DNA of 64,000 nucleotides from Sebaldella sp. S0638 (GCF_024158605.1 NZ_JAMZGM010000011.1:1-64000), one strand, 5' to 3'. Positions 42,719-51,460 are shown, counted from the stretch's first letter. The notes: generated by a model from the letters alone, not told the origin. Translations and numbers: made by a program.

Positions 42719-43273
42719 CTAAATACTTAATAACGCCAAAACTTCACTTTTCTTGGATTCTTCTTTTTCGAAAATACCGTTTACAGCACTTGTAACTATT
42801 TCTGAATTAGCTTTTCTACTTCCTTTCATCTCTATGCACAAATGCCTTGCTTTTACTATTACCATTACTCCCTGACAATTTGTCAGATCAGCAATTGCAT
42901 CACAAATTTCATTTGTGAGCCGTTCCTGAATCTGAAGTCTTTTTGAATATAACTCTGTTATTTTAATAATATCCCCGAAGCCCAATACTTTCCCGTCAGG
43001 TATATATGCCACATGAATCTGTCCGAAAAACGGCAGAAGATCATGTTCACACATTGAATAAAAATCAATGTTTTTTTCAATTACTATATTATTTTTTTCA
43101 ACAGTAAAAACTTTTTTTACAATATCCTCAGGCTTTTTCCCCATACCCGAAAAAATCTCTCCGTATACTACAGGTATTCTTTTCGGTGTATCTTTCAAGC
43201 CCTCTCTGCTCACATCCTCGCCTATTTCCACAAGCATTTCGTATGTCAGTTTTTCCAGATTTTTCCTGTCCAT
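42719..43273 (-). CDS. folE: GTP cyclohydrolase I
   Basis: The 184-residue type I enzyme opens GTP to dihydroneopterin triphosphate, the first step of folate synthesis. It has the zinc ligands in YSMCEHDLLPFFG and ARHLCIEMKGSR and the KITELYSKRLQIQERLTNEI stretch. It lies 14 bases after the lipoprotein gene and leads into folB-folK. A separate phosphatase for dihydroneopterin triphosphate was not recognised nearby, though the NUDIX gene at 47.7 kb is one of two NUDIX genes in the window. Confidence 0.95.
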   Translation of the reverse strand: MDRKNLEKLTYEMLVEIGEDVSREGLKDTPKRIPVVYGEIFSGMGKKPEDIVKKVFTVEKNNIVIEKNIDFYSMCEHDLLPFFGQIHVAYIPDGKVLGFGDIIKITELYSKRLQIQERLTNEICDAIADLTNCQGVMVIVKARHLCIEMKGSRKANSEIVTSAVNGIFEKEESKKSEVLALLSI

Positions 43274-43287
43274 AAACTCTCCGATTG

Positions 43288-43938
43288 TTAAAATGTATTA
43301 TTTACCAAATCATTATATAATACTTCCTCTACATCATATGCAGTATCATTAGATACCAGATATTGATATAAAAGCACCTGACCGTTTTTCTCATAACCTG
43401 TCAGATTATAATTTTCTATTTTTTTGTCTTTTGTATTATTTACTTTCATAATATACTCTCTTACAGTCATACCGCCTGACTGTCTTTCAGAAATTTTTGT
43501 TACTCCTTCTGTGCTTTCCAGCTGGCTTATTTTTGATGCCACATCTGCACCGCTTATTAAAGTCAGTGTAAATGAGAATTTTATATTGGATTTCTTATCC
43601 ACAAGCTGCATAGGCTGCTCATTTCCTGAAGATTTCACAGCACGGAATTCCAGATCTTTGTAACTATATATACTGAAGTTACCAAAAGTCTGTGTTTCTT
43701 TCTTTCTCTCCATTATTTCAGAAACTTTCTTCTCATACTTTGACATACCGACTTTTTCTATCTCTTTATCTCTGTTGCTTCCGTTTATAATATTAATGAT
43801 TCCCCCGATTAGTTTAAACGGAAGTTTCACTACCTCTACGGCAGCTCCGGCTACAGTTCCCACTGCAGTGGTAACAAGGCATGAGTTTAACAGTAAAACC
43901 ACACTTAATGCCAAAACAATATTTCTATACTTTTTCAT
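43288..43938 (-). CDS. Lipoprotein of unknown function
   Basis: The 216-residue product has a lipoprotein signal (MKKYRNIVLALSVVLLLNSC, Cys 20 after L-N-S). Next is a Gly/Ala/Val-rich stretch (TTAVGTVAGAAVEVVKLPFKLIGGIINII) that could contact the membrane, and then a soluble alpha/beta domain of about 130 residues. It precedes folE by 14 bases and is probably in the same transcript, though a folate link is not obvious. A promoter with 17-base spacing lies upstream at 43978-44006. Confidence 0.7.
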   Translation of the reverse strand: MKKYRNIVLALSVVLLLNSCLVTTAVGTVAGAAVEVVKLPFKLIGGIINIINGSNRDKEIEKVGMSKYEKKVSEIMERKKETQTFGNFSIYSYKDLEFRAVKSSGNEQPMQLVDKKSNIKFSFTLTLISGADVASKISQLESTEGVTKISERQSGGMTVREYIMKVNNTKDKKIENYNLTGYEKNGQVLLYQYLVSNDTAYDVEEVLYNDLVNNTF

Positions 43939-43977
43939 TGTTCCTCCTATTTTTTGGAATTTCTACTTTCATCTTTT

Positions 43978-44006
43978 ATTTTACTATATGCCTGTATAAA
44001 AAACAA
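43978..44006 (-). promoter_or_regulatory. Promoter of the lipoprotein-folE-folBK unit
   Basis: TTGTTT and TAAAAT with a 17-base spacer on the minus strand, about 40 bases before the lipoprotein start. Confidence 0.5.
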
Positions 44007-44013
44007 TGGTAAA

Positions 44014-44175
44014 TTAATTATTTCGGATTTCCTCTGCTACGAATTTTAATTCCTCAAATGTTTTTCTTACTGTTTTTCCATTTTCAATTTCATTTATAGA
44101 GTTTTCTAAAAATTCTATATTTTCTCTTCTGTAAAAAGCATCTATTCTTATTATTTCCCTGACTTTTCTTTTCAT
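44014..44175 (-). CDS. Small 53-residue protein, antitoxin-like
   Basis: A frame of 53 codons starts MKRKVREIIRIDAFYRR and continues IEFLENSINEIENGKTVRKT. A very strong ribosome site (GGGGGG) lies 5 bases upstream. It starts 11 bases after the stop of the gene at 44187, so it is cotranscribed. The pattern of a short basic start, then an 'EIENGKTV..TFEEL' segment, recalls small type II antitoxins, but no toxin gene follows, so this reading is tentative. It is too short for usual length cut-offs. Confidence 0.55.
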   Translation of the reverse strand: MKRKVREIIRIDAFYRRENIEFLENSINEIENGKTVRKTFEELKFVAEEIRNN

Positions 44176-44186
44176 TTTACCCCCCA

Positions 44187-44684
44187 TTAACTTTTATATT
44201 CTTTTACAGGAATTTTATATGCCTGAACAGCAAATTCAAAAACTTTGTTAATCTCCTCTATATTTTCAAATAAAGGATCTAATGTTTCAGTGATATTATC
44301 CTGAAATATATCAATATGAAATCTCAGAGTACTGCCAAACTGTCTTCCATAGGCGGTATCAGGCGGCAGCGCAAACGGTCTCACCTGTACTCTTTTACCT
44401 CCCCTTGCCTGATCCCTAAAAAACCATGATATAAATTCCAGAGAATCAAGACCGGCTTCAGATTTTTCAATAAAAAACTCAAACTGACATAATACCTCAT
44501 TTTCCAAACCACCATTAGTTCTTGACAATGCTGCATGGGGCAGATGTGCATAGTCAAAAAGTCCCAATGCTTCACCTGTTATTCCTTCCAGATTTTCTAC
44601 ACCGCTTTCTATAGAAACAATACTTTTTAATTTTAGTACATTATTTTGAAATTTCTGTATTGCTTTTGGATAACCACTCTCCAT
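44187..44684 (-). CDS. Hypothetical cytoplasmic protein
   Basis: The 165-residue protein starts MESGYPKAIQKFQNNVLKLK and contains EALGLFDYAHLPHAALSRTNGG and ARGGKRVQVRPFALPPDTAYGRQFGSTLRFHID-type sequence. The many His, Arg and aromatic residues in loops suggest a binding or catalytic pocket, but I do not recognise the family. The start at 44684 has GGGAGG four bases upstream; the six-codon longer frame has no site. Followed by the small 53-residue gene. Confidence 0.6.
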   Translation of the reverse strand: MESGYPKAIQKFQNNVLKLKSIVSIESGVENLEGITGEALGLFDYAHLPHAALSRTNGGLENEVLCQFEFFIEKSEAGLDSLEFISWFFRDQARGGKRVQVRPFALPPDTAYGRQFGSTLRFHIDIFQDNITETLDPLFENIEEINKVFEFAVQAYKIPVKEYKS

Positions 44685-44715
44685 AAAACCTCCCAAAATC
44701 ATATTTTTATAAAAT

Positions 44716-44745
44716 AACCCGGGAAAAGTGTAAATTTCCCAGGTT
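44716..44745 (-). terminator. Terminator after the P1B ATPase gene
   Basis: AACCTGGGAAA pairs with TTTCCCGGGTT (one G-U) in the minus RNA, followed by a U-rich stretch, 49 bases past the ATPase stop. Confidence 0.7.
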
Positions 44746-44794
44746 ATATTTTACTATATAAAATTATTTTAATCTACTTTTATATTATATCAGT

Positions 44795-46942
44795 TTAATA
44801 CTTCCCTTTCAATATTCTCATTGCATTAAACACTGCAAGTAATGCCGTTCCTACATCTGCAAATACTGCTTCCCACATATTTGCAAGTCCGAATACTCCC
44901 AAAACTATGAATATTCCTTTTATCAAAAGAATAAATATAATATTTTCTATTAGTATTCTTCTTGTTTTCTTGGATATTTTAACCAGATCGGCGATTTTAG
45001 AAATTTTATCATCTATAAGAACTACATCTGCTGTTTCTATTGCTGCATCAGAGCCAAGTCCGCCCATGGCTATACCTACATCCGCCCTTGCAAGTACCGG
45101 TGCATCATTTATTCCGTCACCCACAAATGCTACTTTCTTACCGACCCCGGCTTTTCTCATCTCTTCTTCCAGTTTCTCTACTTTTCCTTCTGGAAGAAGA
45201 TTGGCGTAGTAAGAATCTATTCCTACTGTTTTCGCTACATTTTCAGCCACTACCTCATTATCGCCTGTAAGCATTACTAGTTTTTCTATTCCTACTTCAT
45301 GCAGTTTTTCCACAGCATCTTCTGAATCTTCTTTTATCATATCTTTTATTAATAGATTCCCTGTATATTTCCCGTCTATACTCATATAAACTATTGTACC
45401 GTAATCCTGCTTTTCACTAAATTCTATATTATGTGACTTCATCAGTTTTGAATTACCCAGTAATATTTCTTTACCGTCTATCTTTGCTTTTATTCCGTTT
45501 CCGCTTATTTCCTCATAATCTGTAATTCTGCTTAAATCAGGCTTTTGATTGTAATAAGCCACTATTGATTTTGCTATCGGATGATTAGAGTTAGCTTCTC
45601 CTAACGCCGCGTATTCCAGAAACTTATCCCTTTCCATATCTCCGGCGATTTCCATATCTGCTACTTCAAAGATACCCTTTGTAATAGTCCCTGTTTTATC
45701 CAGCATTATTATATTTAAGTCATTAATAACATCAAAGAATGTAGAGCCTTTTACAAGAATACCGTTTTTGGCAGCTCTCCCTATTCCTGCGAAATATCCC
45801 AAAGGTATGCTTAGTACCAATGCACATGGACACGATATAACAAGAAGGACTATTGCCCTGTATAACCACTCTGAAAATAACTGATTAAAGAATAACGGCG
45901 GTATTACAGCTACTAAAACTGCCAGTATTACTACTGCCGGAGTATAATATCTTGCGAATTTCGTAATAAATTTTTCTGTTTCTGCTTTTTTATGTGAAGC
46001 ATTTTCTACCATTTCCAAAATTTTGAATACTGATGATTCATTAAATAATTTTGTTACTTTTATTTTAATCAGTCCCGAAGTATTTATCATTCCTGCCATT
46101 ACATTATCTCCGGCGGCATATGACCTTGGTACTGATTCCCCTGTAAGTGCTGACGTATCAAGCTGTGTTTTTCCCTCTGTAATCTCTCCGTCCAAAGGTA
46201 TTTTTTCACCGGGCTTTACTACTATAATGTTATTTAGTTCCACTGTTTCGGGATTTACTGTTTTCAATCCATCGGCAGTTTCCAGATTAGCATATTCCGG
46301 TTTTAGTTCAAGCAGTGATTTTATTGATTTTCTCGAATTATTTACCGATATTTCCTGTAATAGTTCCCCTACGCTGTAAAAAATCATTACTCCCGCTGCT
46401 TCTGAGAACTGATTTATGAAAAATGCAGCAAGTGTAGCAAAACTCATAAGAAAGAATTCGTCAAACGGGTTTCCTTTTAAAAGATTTTTTATTGCTTTCA
46501 TTATTACCGAATATCCCACAATTGCATAAGAAAAAACAAATAATATATTCGATATAATCATATTGTCTTTTGTTATAAAACCGCCTATCATCAAGATAAT
46601 GGCAGCTGCTATTTTTATTTTTTCTTTCTTCAGTTCGTCGCCGCCACTCTCTCCATGTTCATGACTATGTTCGTGATCGTGATCATGGCTGTCTTCACCG
46701 CAGCATTCTCCGCTTTTCTGTTTTTTCGGAAAGATTCCTTTTACTGCTTCTATCAGCTGTACTCCCGGCTCTATCTTATTTACTATTGACAAATCGTTTT
46801 CAAGGTCTGTACTGTCTATAAGCATAGTTAAAGTTCCAAAGTCCACACTGACGGACTTCACCGTAGATGACTTTTTTATTTCCCTTTCCAGCTTAGCAGC
46901 ACAGTTCGCACAATCTAAGTTCTTCAATATATACTTCTTCAC
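44795..46942 (-). CDS. Heavy-metal (Zn2+/Cd2+-type) P1B ATPase
   Basis: This inner-membrane metal exporter has one N-terminal heavy-metal domain with NLDCANCAAKLE. A His-rich loop (DSHDHDHEHSHEHGE, about residues 80-100) follows, then TGES, the CPC motif in SCPCALVLS, DKTGTITKG, the HP motif in ANSNHPIAKS and GDGINDAPVLARADVG. The final helix has ADVGTALLAVFNAMRIL, whose Asp is typical of Zn/Cd/Pb exporters (ZntA/CadA). A GTG start at 46942 with AGGTGTGAG upstream gives the common N-terminus MKKYILKNLDC. An ATG six codons earlier (46960) lacks a site. An ArsR/SmtB-like operator lies upstream. Confidence 0.9.
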   Translation of the reverse strand: MKKYILKNLDCANCAAKLEREIKKSSTVKSVSVDFGTLTMLIDSTDLENDLSIVNKIEPGVQLIEAVKGIFPKKQKSGECCGEDSHDHDHEHSHEHGESGGDELKKEKIKIAAAIILMIGGFITKDNMIISNILFVFSYAIVGYSVIMKAIKNLLKGNPFDEFFLMSFATLAAFFINQFSEAAGVMIFYSVGELLQEISVNNSRKSIKSLLELKPEYANLETADGLKTVNPETVELNNIIVVKPGEKIPLDGEITEGKTQLDTSALTGESVPRSYAAGDNVMAGMINTSGLIKIKVTKLFNESSVFKILEMVENASHKKAETEKFITKFARYYTPAVVILAVLVAVIPPLFFNQLFSEWLYRAIVLLVISCPCALVLSIPLGYFAGIGRAAKNGILVKGSTFFDVINDLNIIMLDKTGTITKGIFEVADMEIAGDMERDKFLEYAALGEANSNHPIAKSIVAYYNQKPDLSRITDYEEISGNGIKAKIDGKEILLGNSKLMKSHNIEFSEKQDYGTIVYMSIDGKYTGNLLIKDMIKEDSEDAVEKLHEVGIEKLVMLTGDNEVVAENVAKTVGIDSYYANLLPEGKVEKLEEEMRKAGVGKKVAFVGDGINDAPVLARADVGIAMGGLGSDAAIETADVVLIDDKISKIADLVKISKKTRRILIENIIFILLIKGIFIVLGVFGLANMWEAVFADVGTALLAVFNAMRILKGKY

Positions 46943-46973
46943 AAAACTCACACCTTTCATAATTCATTTATAC

Positions 46974-46993
46974 ATATGAATATATGTTCATAT
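46974..46993. promoter_or_regulatory. ArsR/SmtB-type metal-sensor operator
   Basis: ATATGAA-N6-TTCATAT, a perfect inverted repeat of the TGAA-N6-TTCA kind bound by SmtB/CzrA/CadC-type sensors. It lies at the expected transcription start of the metal ATPase gene. The sensor gene itself is not in the window. Confidence 0.7.
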
Positions 46994-46999
46994 ATTGTA

Positions 47000-47028
47000 A
47001 GTATAATATAAATAAACCTGTTTGTCAA
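47000..47028 (-). promoter_or_regulatory. Promoter of the P1B ATPase gene
   Basis: TTGACA, a 17-base spacer and TATACT on the minus strand, directly upstream of the metal-sensor operator. Such a strong promoter would be kept off by a bound repressor. Confidence 0.8.
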
Positions 47029-47037
47029 TTACTTTTT

Positions 47038-47637
47038 TTATTTTTTTCTATTAAAATCCTGATTTTTAAATGCTAAAAAAACAGCAATCCAGCTGAAATT
47101 TTCCCGGTTATGCAAAAATAAGGCACCGTCACTCCATTCTCTGTCTCTGTGTCTGTATCGTTTTTCACTTCCCTGATTCATATGAACATCATGAATTCCC
47201 GATTCATTTTCATAGAGCATGCCGTATACATATATATCATACATCTCTTCATCCATTGAACGTGTTACATAATCTTCCAAAACTTCTATAAGATAAGTCT
47301 TTTTAGTATCTATTGTGGGCATTAAAATCATTTTTTCAGGATTAAACAAATCCATTTTTACATAATCAAGTGCAAAATCTCTTTCTACTACATGAATGCC
47401 GTATTTTTTACCTACTATTTTATCTAAAATTTTGTTATTATAATTTTCATCATGATAAACTAAAAGCTCTGATGTCTTAAATTCATCGCTTCCCCATTTT
47501 CGTTCCACAGAGCCTACATTTACAGCTATATCATATTCTTTCCCCAAAACTTCTGCAATAATGTGATAATGTGCAGTTTTGTCAAGATCGTACCACTTTC
47601 CTGTTATTTTCCCCTTTAACAGTACGTAATCTTCCAT
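47038..47637 (-). CDS. DUF2278 (YukJ-like) protein
   Basis: The 199-residue protein follows the DUF2278 pattern: VLLKGKITGKWYDLDKTAHYHIIAE at the start, EYDIAVNVGSVERKWGSDE, DLFNPEKMILMP and the end GIHDVHMNQGSEKRY... WSDGALFLH. The family is of unknown function and sometimes linked to phage or secretion loci. It starts 18 bases after the NUDIX gene and is likely cotranscribed with it. Confidence 0.8.
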   Translation of the reverse strand: MEDYVLLKGKITGKWYDLDKTAHYHIIAEVLGKEYDIAVNVGSVERKWGSDEFKTSELLVYHDENYNNKILDKIVGKKYGIHVVERDFALDYVKMDLFNPEKMILMPTIDTKKTYLIEVLEDYVTRSMDEEMYDIYVYGMLYENESGIHDVHMNQGSEKRYRHRDREWSDGALFLHNRENFSWIAVFLAFKNQDFNRKK

Positions 47638-47655
47638 ATATCTCCCCTTTAGCTA

Positions 47656-48276
47656 TTAATCAAAATATGGTTCATGAAACGGATTATCTTTATATTCAAA
47701 GCACATTTTTATCTGTGATTCAGTATTCCTTGTTTCTGAAAGCTCCGGAAGCCTGTCTGCTGAAAAGAATCCTGTTTCTTCTGTTTCAATATTTTCCACA
47801 AAGCTGCTTTCCAGATACTTACATTGTACAAATATCTTGTAAACACTATGCGGAAATAATATATTGGTGTTTCTGTTTCTGTCATAAACTGCGAGTATTC
47901 TCTCAGGAATAATTCTTGCTCCGGCTTCTTCCATAGCCTCTTTAATAAGATTTTCTTTAAGGGAAAGATCTATATCTGCCCATCCTCCGGGAAGAGACCA
48001 TCTGTTATCCAGCTTTTCCTTTACCATAAGTATTTTATTTTCATGAAAAACAGCCGCTCTTATATCTATTTTAGGTGTCTGATATCCTGTCTCGCCTGCG
48101 AAAAGATGTTTTATCTTCTCTCTTTCCATGTCTGTATAACTTTCCATAATATCAATACTTACTTTTCTTATTTCCTCGAATCTTTCCAAATCGTATTTAT
48201 CTTTTGAGTATTCCAGACCGGCCTGTGCTATTGCCTGCAGCTTTTTAGCAACTCCGAGCCATTTTCTTTCTTCCAT
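47656..48276 (-). CDS. NUDIX hydrolase with N-terminal NUDIX-like domain
   Basis: The 206-residue protein has an N-terminal helical domain (about 1-65, WLGVAKKLQAIAQAGLEYSKD) of the type placed before NUDIX domains in nucleotide-sugar or ADP-ribose hydrolases. It then has a NUDIX fold with the box GGWADIDLSLKENLIKEAMEEAG. The usual REU Arg is replaced by Lys (KEAMEEAG), which is tolerated in some members. Its substrate is a nucleoside diphosphate derivative; which one is not evident. Confidence 0.85.
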   Translation of the reverse strand: MEERKWLGVAKKLQAIAQAGLEYSKDKYDLERFEEIRKVSIDIMESYTDMEREKIKHLFAGETGYQTPKIDIRAAVFHENKILMVKEKLDNRWSLPGGWADIDLSLKENLIKEAMEEAGARIIPERILAVYDRNRNTNILFPHSVYKIFVQCKYLESSFVENIETEETGFFSADRLPELSETRNTESQIKMCFEYKDNPFHEPYFD

Positions 48277-48698
48277 CCCTTAGACCTCTTTCCTTATATA
48301 ACAGTTACTTTTATAATATTATATCACATTCTTTTATAATTTGTCTTTATTTTCACAATCATATTTAAGAATTTTTGAATAATAAAAAGATAAGCCGCGG
48401 CCTTTTAAATTCAGAAAAAATAGAGCAATTGCAGATATTAACATTGAAGAAATGAAACAAAAAATTCTAATTCACAGTAAAAATAATATAAAAAAACTGT
48501 TTCAAAAAAGCCGTTGAGATACCAACGACTTTTTATATGTTAACATTTTTATTTTTTTAATATCTTTTAAAAACTTTCATTTTATAGCTGAATTCGAAAA
48601 CACAGGAAAATAAGTATATTATTTGTCATATATTCGAAATTCAATTTTTATAAATCAAAAATATCATAAAATTTATCTGACAAAAAAATTATTGACAG
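48277..48698. other. Intergenic stretch with a possible decayed coding fragment
   Basis: About 420 bases without an intact gene. On the plus strand, 48386-48517 stays open for 43 codons (for example AIADINIEEMKQKILIHSK) and has protein-like composition. It has no start codon or ribosome site and follows two stops, so it may be the remnant of a lost gene. A hairpin terminator lies at 48505-48534. Confidence 0.35.
48505..48534. terminator. Strong hairpin terminator
   Basis: A 12-bp stem (AAAAAGTCGTTG with CAACGGCTTTTT in the minus RNA, one G-U) and a 6-base loop, with U runs on both sides. It may end the minus transcript of the gene stopping at 48699, or a lost plus-strand gene. Confidence 0.65.
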
Positions 48699-49616
48699 TT
48701 ATTTATTATTTAATACTTCGTCCCAAACTTCAGTTATTTTTGTTGTTTGAAAATGATAAAATATTGATGAAGGATTGGGAAGCAGCTCGTCTTTTTCTAT
48801 CTCAGCCTGTGACAGCCTTCTCCCATACTTCTTATAGCTTTTATAAAGCTGAAGCTTTAAACCCTGCTTGCTGTATTTGGAAATTATATCCCTCTTTATA
48901 TCGAATCCTGCAATTCTTCTCAAATTATTTATGCTTGTAAATCGGCTGGATATTACCGATTTTGAATATGGGAAATCATATTGTTTCAAATCTCTCAAAG
49001 TGGCACCATACTGCTCTTTTCCAATTTTAAATGATAATTTTTTATATAATTCTATTAACTCTTCATTTGTATGTGTTACGTTTGCCAGCACACGGCGCGG
49101 CTTTTCTCCCATAAAATCTAAAAATTTATTCCATGTTCCAAAATGTCTTCTTATCACTCCCGGTGTCATTCCGGCCTCTTCTCTAAGCAGCGGAAGCGTT
49201 ACTATACCATATTTTTCTTTCATTTCATTATATATACTTATAACCTCTTCTGCTGAATATGCAAATTTCTTTATTCTTATCCCGAATATTTCTTCCATTT
49301 CCTCTTTAGACCATAGTGTCTTTAAGTATTTATAACTGGGGAATCCTTTCAGTCTTTCTATTGCAGACATATGTTTCAGTTCGCCGGAAATTATTTTTTC
49401 TTTTATAAGCTCTTTTAATTTCTCTTCTTCGTATTCTATGTAATCATTTATTTCGGCTTTTATTTTAGCATTACTCCAGCTTCCAAGATACCTTTGAACT
49501 GTCTCAAATGAACATGTATTTTTATCTTTATCAAAACTTTTTATTGTTATCTTACCATATTTTTTATAATGCTCCTGCATTTGTTTTATTATTTTCTCTT
49601 CACTATACCCTTTCAT
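48699..49616 (-). CDS. HNH-associated-repeat protein without a nuclease domain
   Basis: The 305-residue protein is built of four to five helical repeats of the type found next to HNH homing endonucleases. In these an '(S)xEEIIxxYxExxxKYGxxxLPxLREE...' helix pair ends in a 'RRHFGTWNKFLDFMG'-like segment (also TVQRYLGSWSNAKI, VISSRFTSINNLRRIAG and SSIFYHFQTTKITEVWDEV). These repeats act as DNA-binding modules in their usual setting. No HNH or other catalytic motif is present, so this could be a stand-alone DNA-binding protein. The ribosome site is GGGTGG. It is flanked by gene-poor DNA, which suggests a mobile past. Confidence 0.7.
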   Translation of the reverse strand: MKGYSEEKIIKQMQEHYKKYGKITIKSFDKDKNTCSFETVQRYLGSWSNAKIKAEINDYIEYEEEKLKELIKEKIISGELKHMSAIERLKGFPSYKYLKTLWSKEEMEEIFGIRIKKFAYSAEEVISIYNEMKEKYGIVTLPLLREEAGMTPGVIRRHFGTWNKFLDFMGEKPRRVLANVTHTNEELIELYKKLSFKIGKEQYGATLRDLKQYDFPYSKSVISSRFTSINNLRRIAGFDIKRDIISKYSKQGLKLQLYKSYKKYGRRLSQAEIEKDELLPNPSSIFYHFQTTKITEVWDEVLNNK

Positions 49617-50089
49617 ATTCTACCACCCTAGATTATTTTTTAGCTTTTCCCAGATTTTTTTATCAGAGTCCCAGGCTAACTCTCAACCAATTTTTATTTA
49701 TTTATCTTAATTTTGTTCAAAATAACCAATATTTTAATTGCATTTACAAACAGAAAACCCGTAATATAAATCTTTTCTTTTTAATTATTGTATAAAGGCT
49801 GTAACAGATACTGAAACAACCAGAATAAATAAAAAACATTTATATTTTTTCAAACAGTATTTTGATATTATTAGTATTTTATTTGTATCTTGAAAGAAAA
49901 ATTATGTATTTAAACTATGATGTTATGAAAATTTTATATAAAATATATACTGTTTTTACCCAACCTGACTATTCTTCAAAATAGTTCTCCCATTTATTTT
50001 CTATTTGTTTCAACTTTCTGAATTATTACCTTTTATGCATAAATTTTTACAAATCCTTTATTTAATGCACATTATACCTAATACAAAAA

Positions 50090-50103
50090 TGTAATCGATT
50101 ACA
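50090..50103. promoter_or_regulatory. cre-like perfect palindrome
   Basis: TGTAATCGATTACA fits the catabolite-response/LacI-family operator pattern (TGTAANCGNTNWCA) at every position. On the minus strand a TATAAT box lies 17-18 bases further on, so the palindrome would cover the -35 region of a promoter pointing left. Confidence 0.45.
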
Positions 50104-50429
50104 AAATTTAATTTTGACTAGATTTATAATTTTTTATTTTCTTACATATTGAAAGATGAGTTATTTAACTATTCCACACTTCACTATATATATAATCTTA
50201 CTTTCAAATTTCAAAAATTTACTAGAAGATTCTATTTAATTATTTTTGAAAATAACTCCTCATATTTTATTTAATAAATATATATTTATTTAACATTGTC
50301 AGTCACTATTATTGTTTGTTTTTCAAAGATCTTATCAACTTGTCTTCAAAGCTACATACGCTTCCCTGAATTATTCAGGCATAATTTATATATAATAAAT
50401 TTTATTAAACAATTGTAATTGACATATCA

Positions 50430-50459
50430 ATTATATTATATTTCTATTTTAATTGTCAA
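50430..50459 (-). promoter_or_regulatory. Consensus promoter pointing into non-coding DNA
   Basis: TTGACA, an 18-base spacer and TATAAT on the minus strand, the best match to consensus in this gap. The transcript would begin near 50423 and has no gene for about 800 bases. Confidence 0.6.
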
Positions 50460-50473
50460 CATATTTTTTCATC

Positions 50474-50494
50474 TGTAAACATTAATTGTTTACA
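50474..50494. promoter_or_regulatory. Operator-like palindrome upstream of the orphan promoter
   Basis: TGTAAAC-N7-GTTTACA, with 7-bp perfect arms, 15 bases upstream of the -35 box, where an activator or a LacI/GntR-type regulator could bind. Confidence 0.45.
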
Positions 50495-50690
50495 TTTATT
50501 TTACTGATTTTGATTCAAATTACTTTTTAAATTTAAAAAATTAAAATATATAAGAATATTCATACTATACTTCAACTCTATTTAATTATACAAAAGTTCA
50601 AATGTTAACTTTTATTAATAATAAAAAATTTGGAAAATTTGAATTACAATTTTTTCAGATTATATAAAAAATTATGGATTTATTGAATGC

Positions 50691-50720
50691 AAAAAACCGC
50701 TGAAAATCAGCGGTTTTTTT
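50691..50720 (-). terminator. Terminator of the amino-acid ABC importer operon
   Basis: CCGCTGA/TCAGCGG stem extended by A/U pairs with a 3-base loop and seven U residues in the minus RNA, 18 bases past the ATPase stop. Confidence 0.85.
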
Positions 50721-50737
50721 GTTTATATAATTTTTTG

Positions 50738-51460
50738 CTATAATACACTTTCAAGAAAATTTCTCGTTCTTTCATGTTTTGGATTGGTAAATATGTCATC
50801 AGGAGATCCTTCCTCCACTACTTTACCGTCTGCCATGAAAATTACCCTGTTGCAAACTTCTCTGGCAAATCCCATTTCATGAGTGACTACTACCATTGTC
50901 ATACCGTCTTTTACAAGATCTTTCATAACCTGCAGTACTTCTCCTACCATTTCCGGATCAAGTGCTGAAGTAGGTTCATCAAAAAGCATAACTTCAGGAT
51001 TCATAGCAAGAGCTCTTGCTATAGCTACCCTTTGTTTCTGTCCTCCTGAAAGGCTCGACGGATATACATTTTCTTTATCCAGCAGCCCTACTTTATTCAG
51101 CAGTTCTCTGGCTACTTTCTTTGCTTCTTCTCTTTTCATTTTTTTCAGTGTAACAAGAGCAAGGGTTATATTATCTATCACTTTCAAATGTGGAAATAAA
51201 TTAAAAGACTGAAAAACCATACCTATTCTTTCTCTTAATTTATCTATATTAAGTTCATTTCCTGCTATATCAAATTCGTCAATGTATACATGTCCCTCTG
51301 TAATTGTTTCCAGTCCGTTCAGACATCTCAGGAATGTACTCTTTCCCGATCCTGACGGCCCTATAATACTGATTACTTCTCCCTGTTCCACATCTACGTT
51401 AAGTTTGGTCAAAACTTCGTTATCACCAAATTTTTTCGTCATATCAACTGTTTTTATCAT
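50738..51460 (-). CDS. Polar amino-acid ABC importer, ATPase subunit
   Basis: The 240-residue ATPase is of the GlnQ/HisP type: Walker [11 protein letters not shown], signature [15 protein letters not shown] and Walker [15 protein letters not shown], then the family end [22 protein letters not shown]. It drives uptake of an amino acid by the permease and binding protein encoded upstream. It overlaps the permease gene by 4 bases. Confidence 0.93.
   Translation of the reverse strand: MIKTVDMTKKFGDNEVLTKLNVDVEQGEVISIIGPSGSGKSTFLRCLNGLETITEGHVYIDEFDIAGNELNIDKLRERIGMVFQSFNLFPHLKVIDNITLALVTLKKMKREEAKKVARELLNKVGLLDKENVYPSSLSGGQKQRVAIARALAMNPEVMLFDEPTSALDPEMVGEVLQVMKDLVKDGMTMVVVTHEMGFAREVCNRVIFMADGKVVEEGSPDDIFTNPKHERTRNFLESVL

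Larger units (their letters stand above)
49617..50690. other. 1.1-kb non-coding stretch with promoter-like signals
   Basis: No open frame with a ribosome site was found on either strand. The stretch does hold a consensus minus-strand promoter (50430-50459) with an upstream palindrome (50474-50494). It also has a small hairpin in the presumed transcript (50365-50379) and a separate 14-bp palindrome beside a TATAAT box (50090-50103). It looks like the regulatory end of a lost gene or an unannotated RNA gene. Confidence 0.5.
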
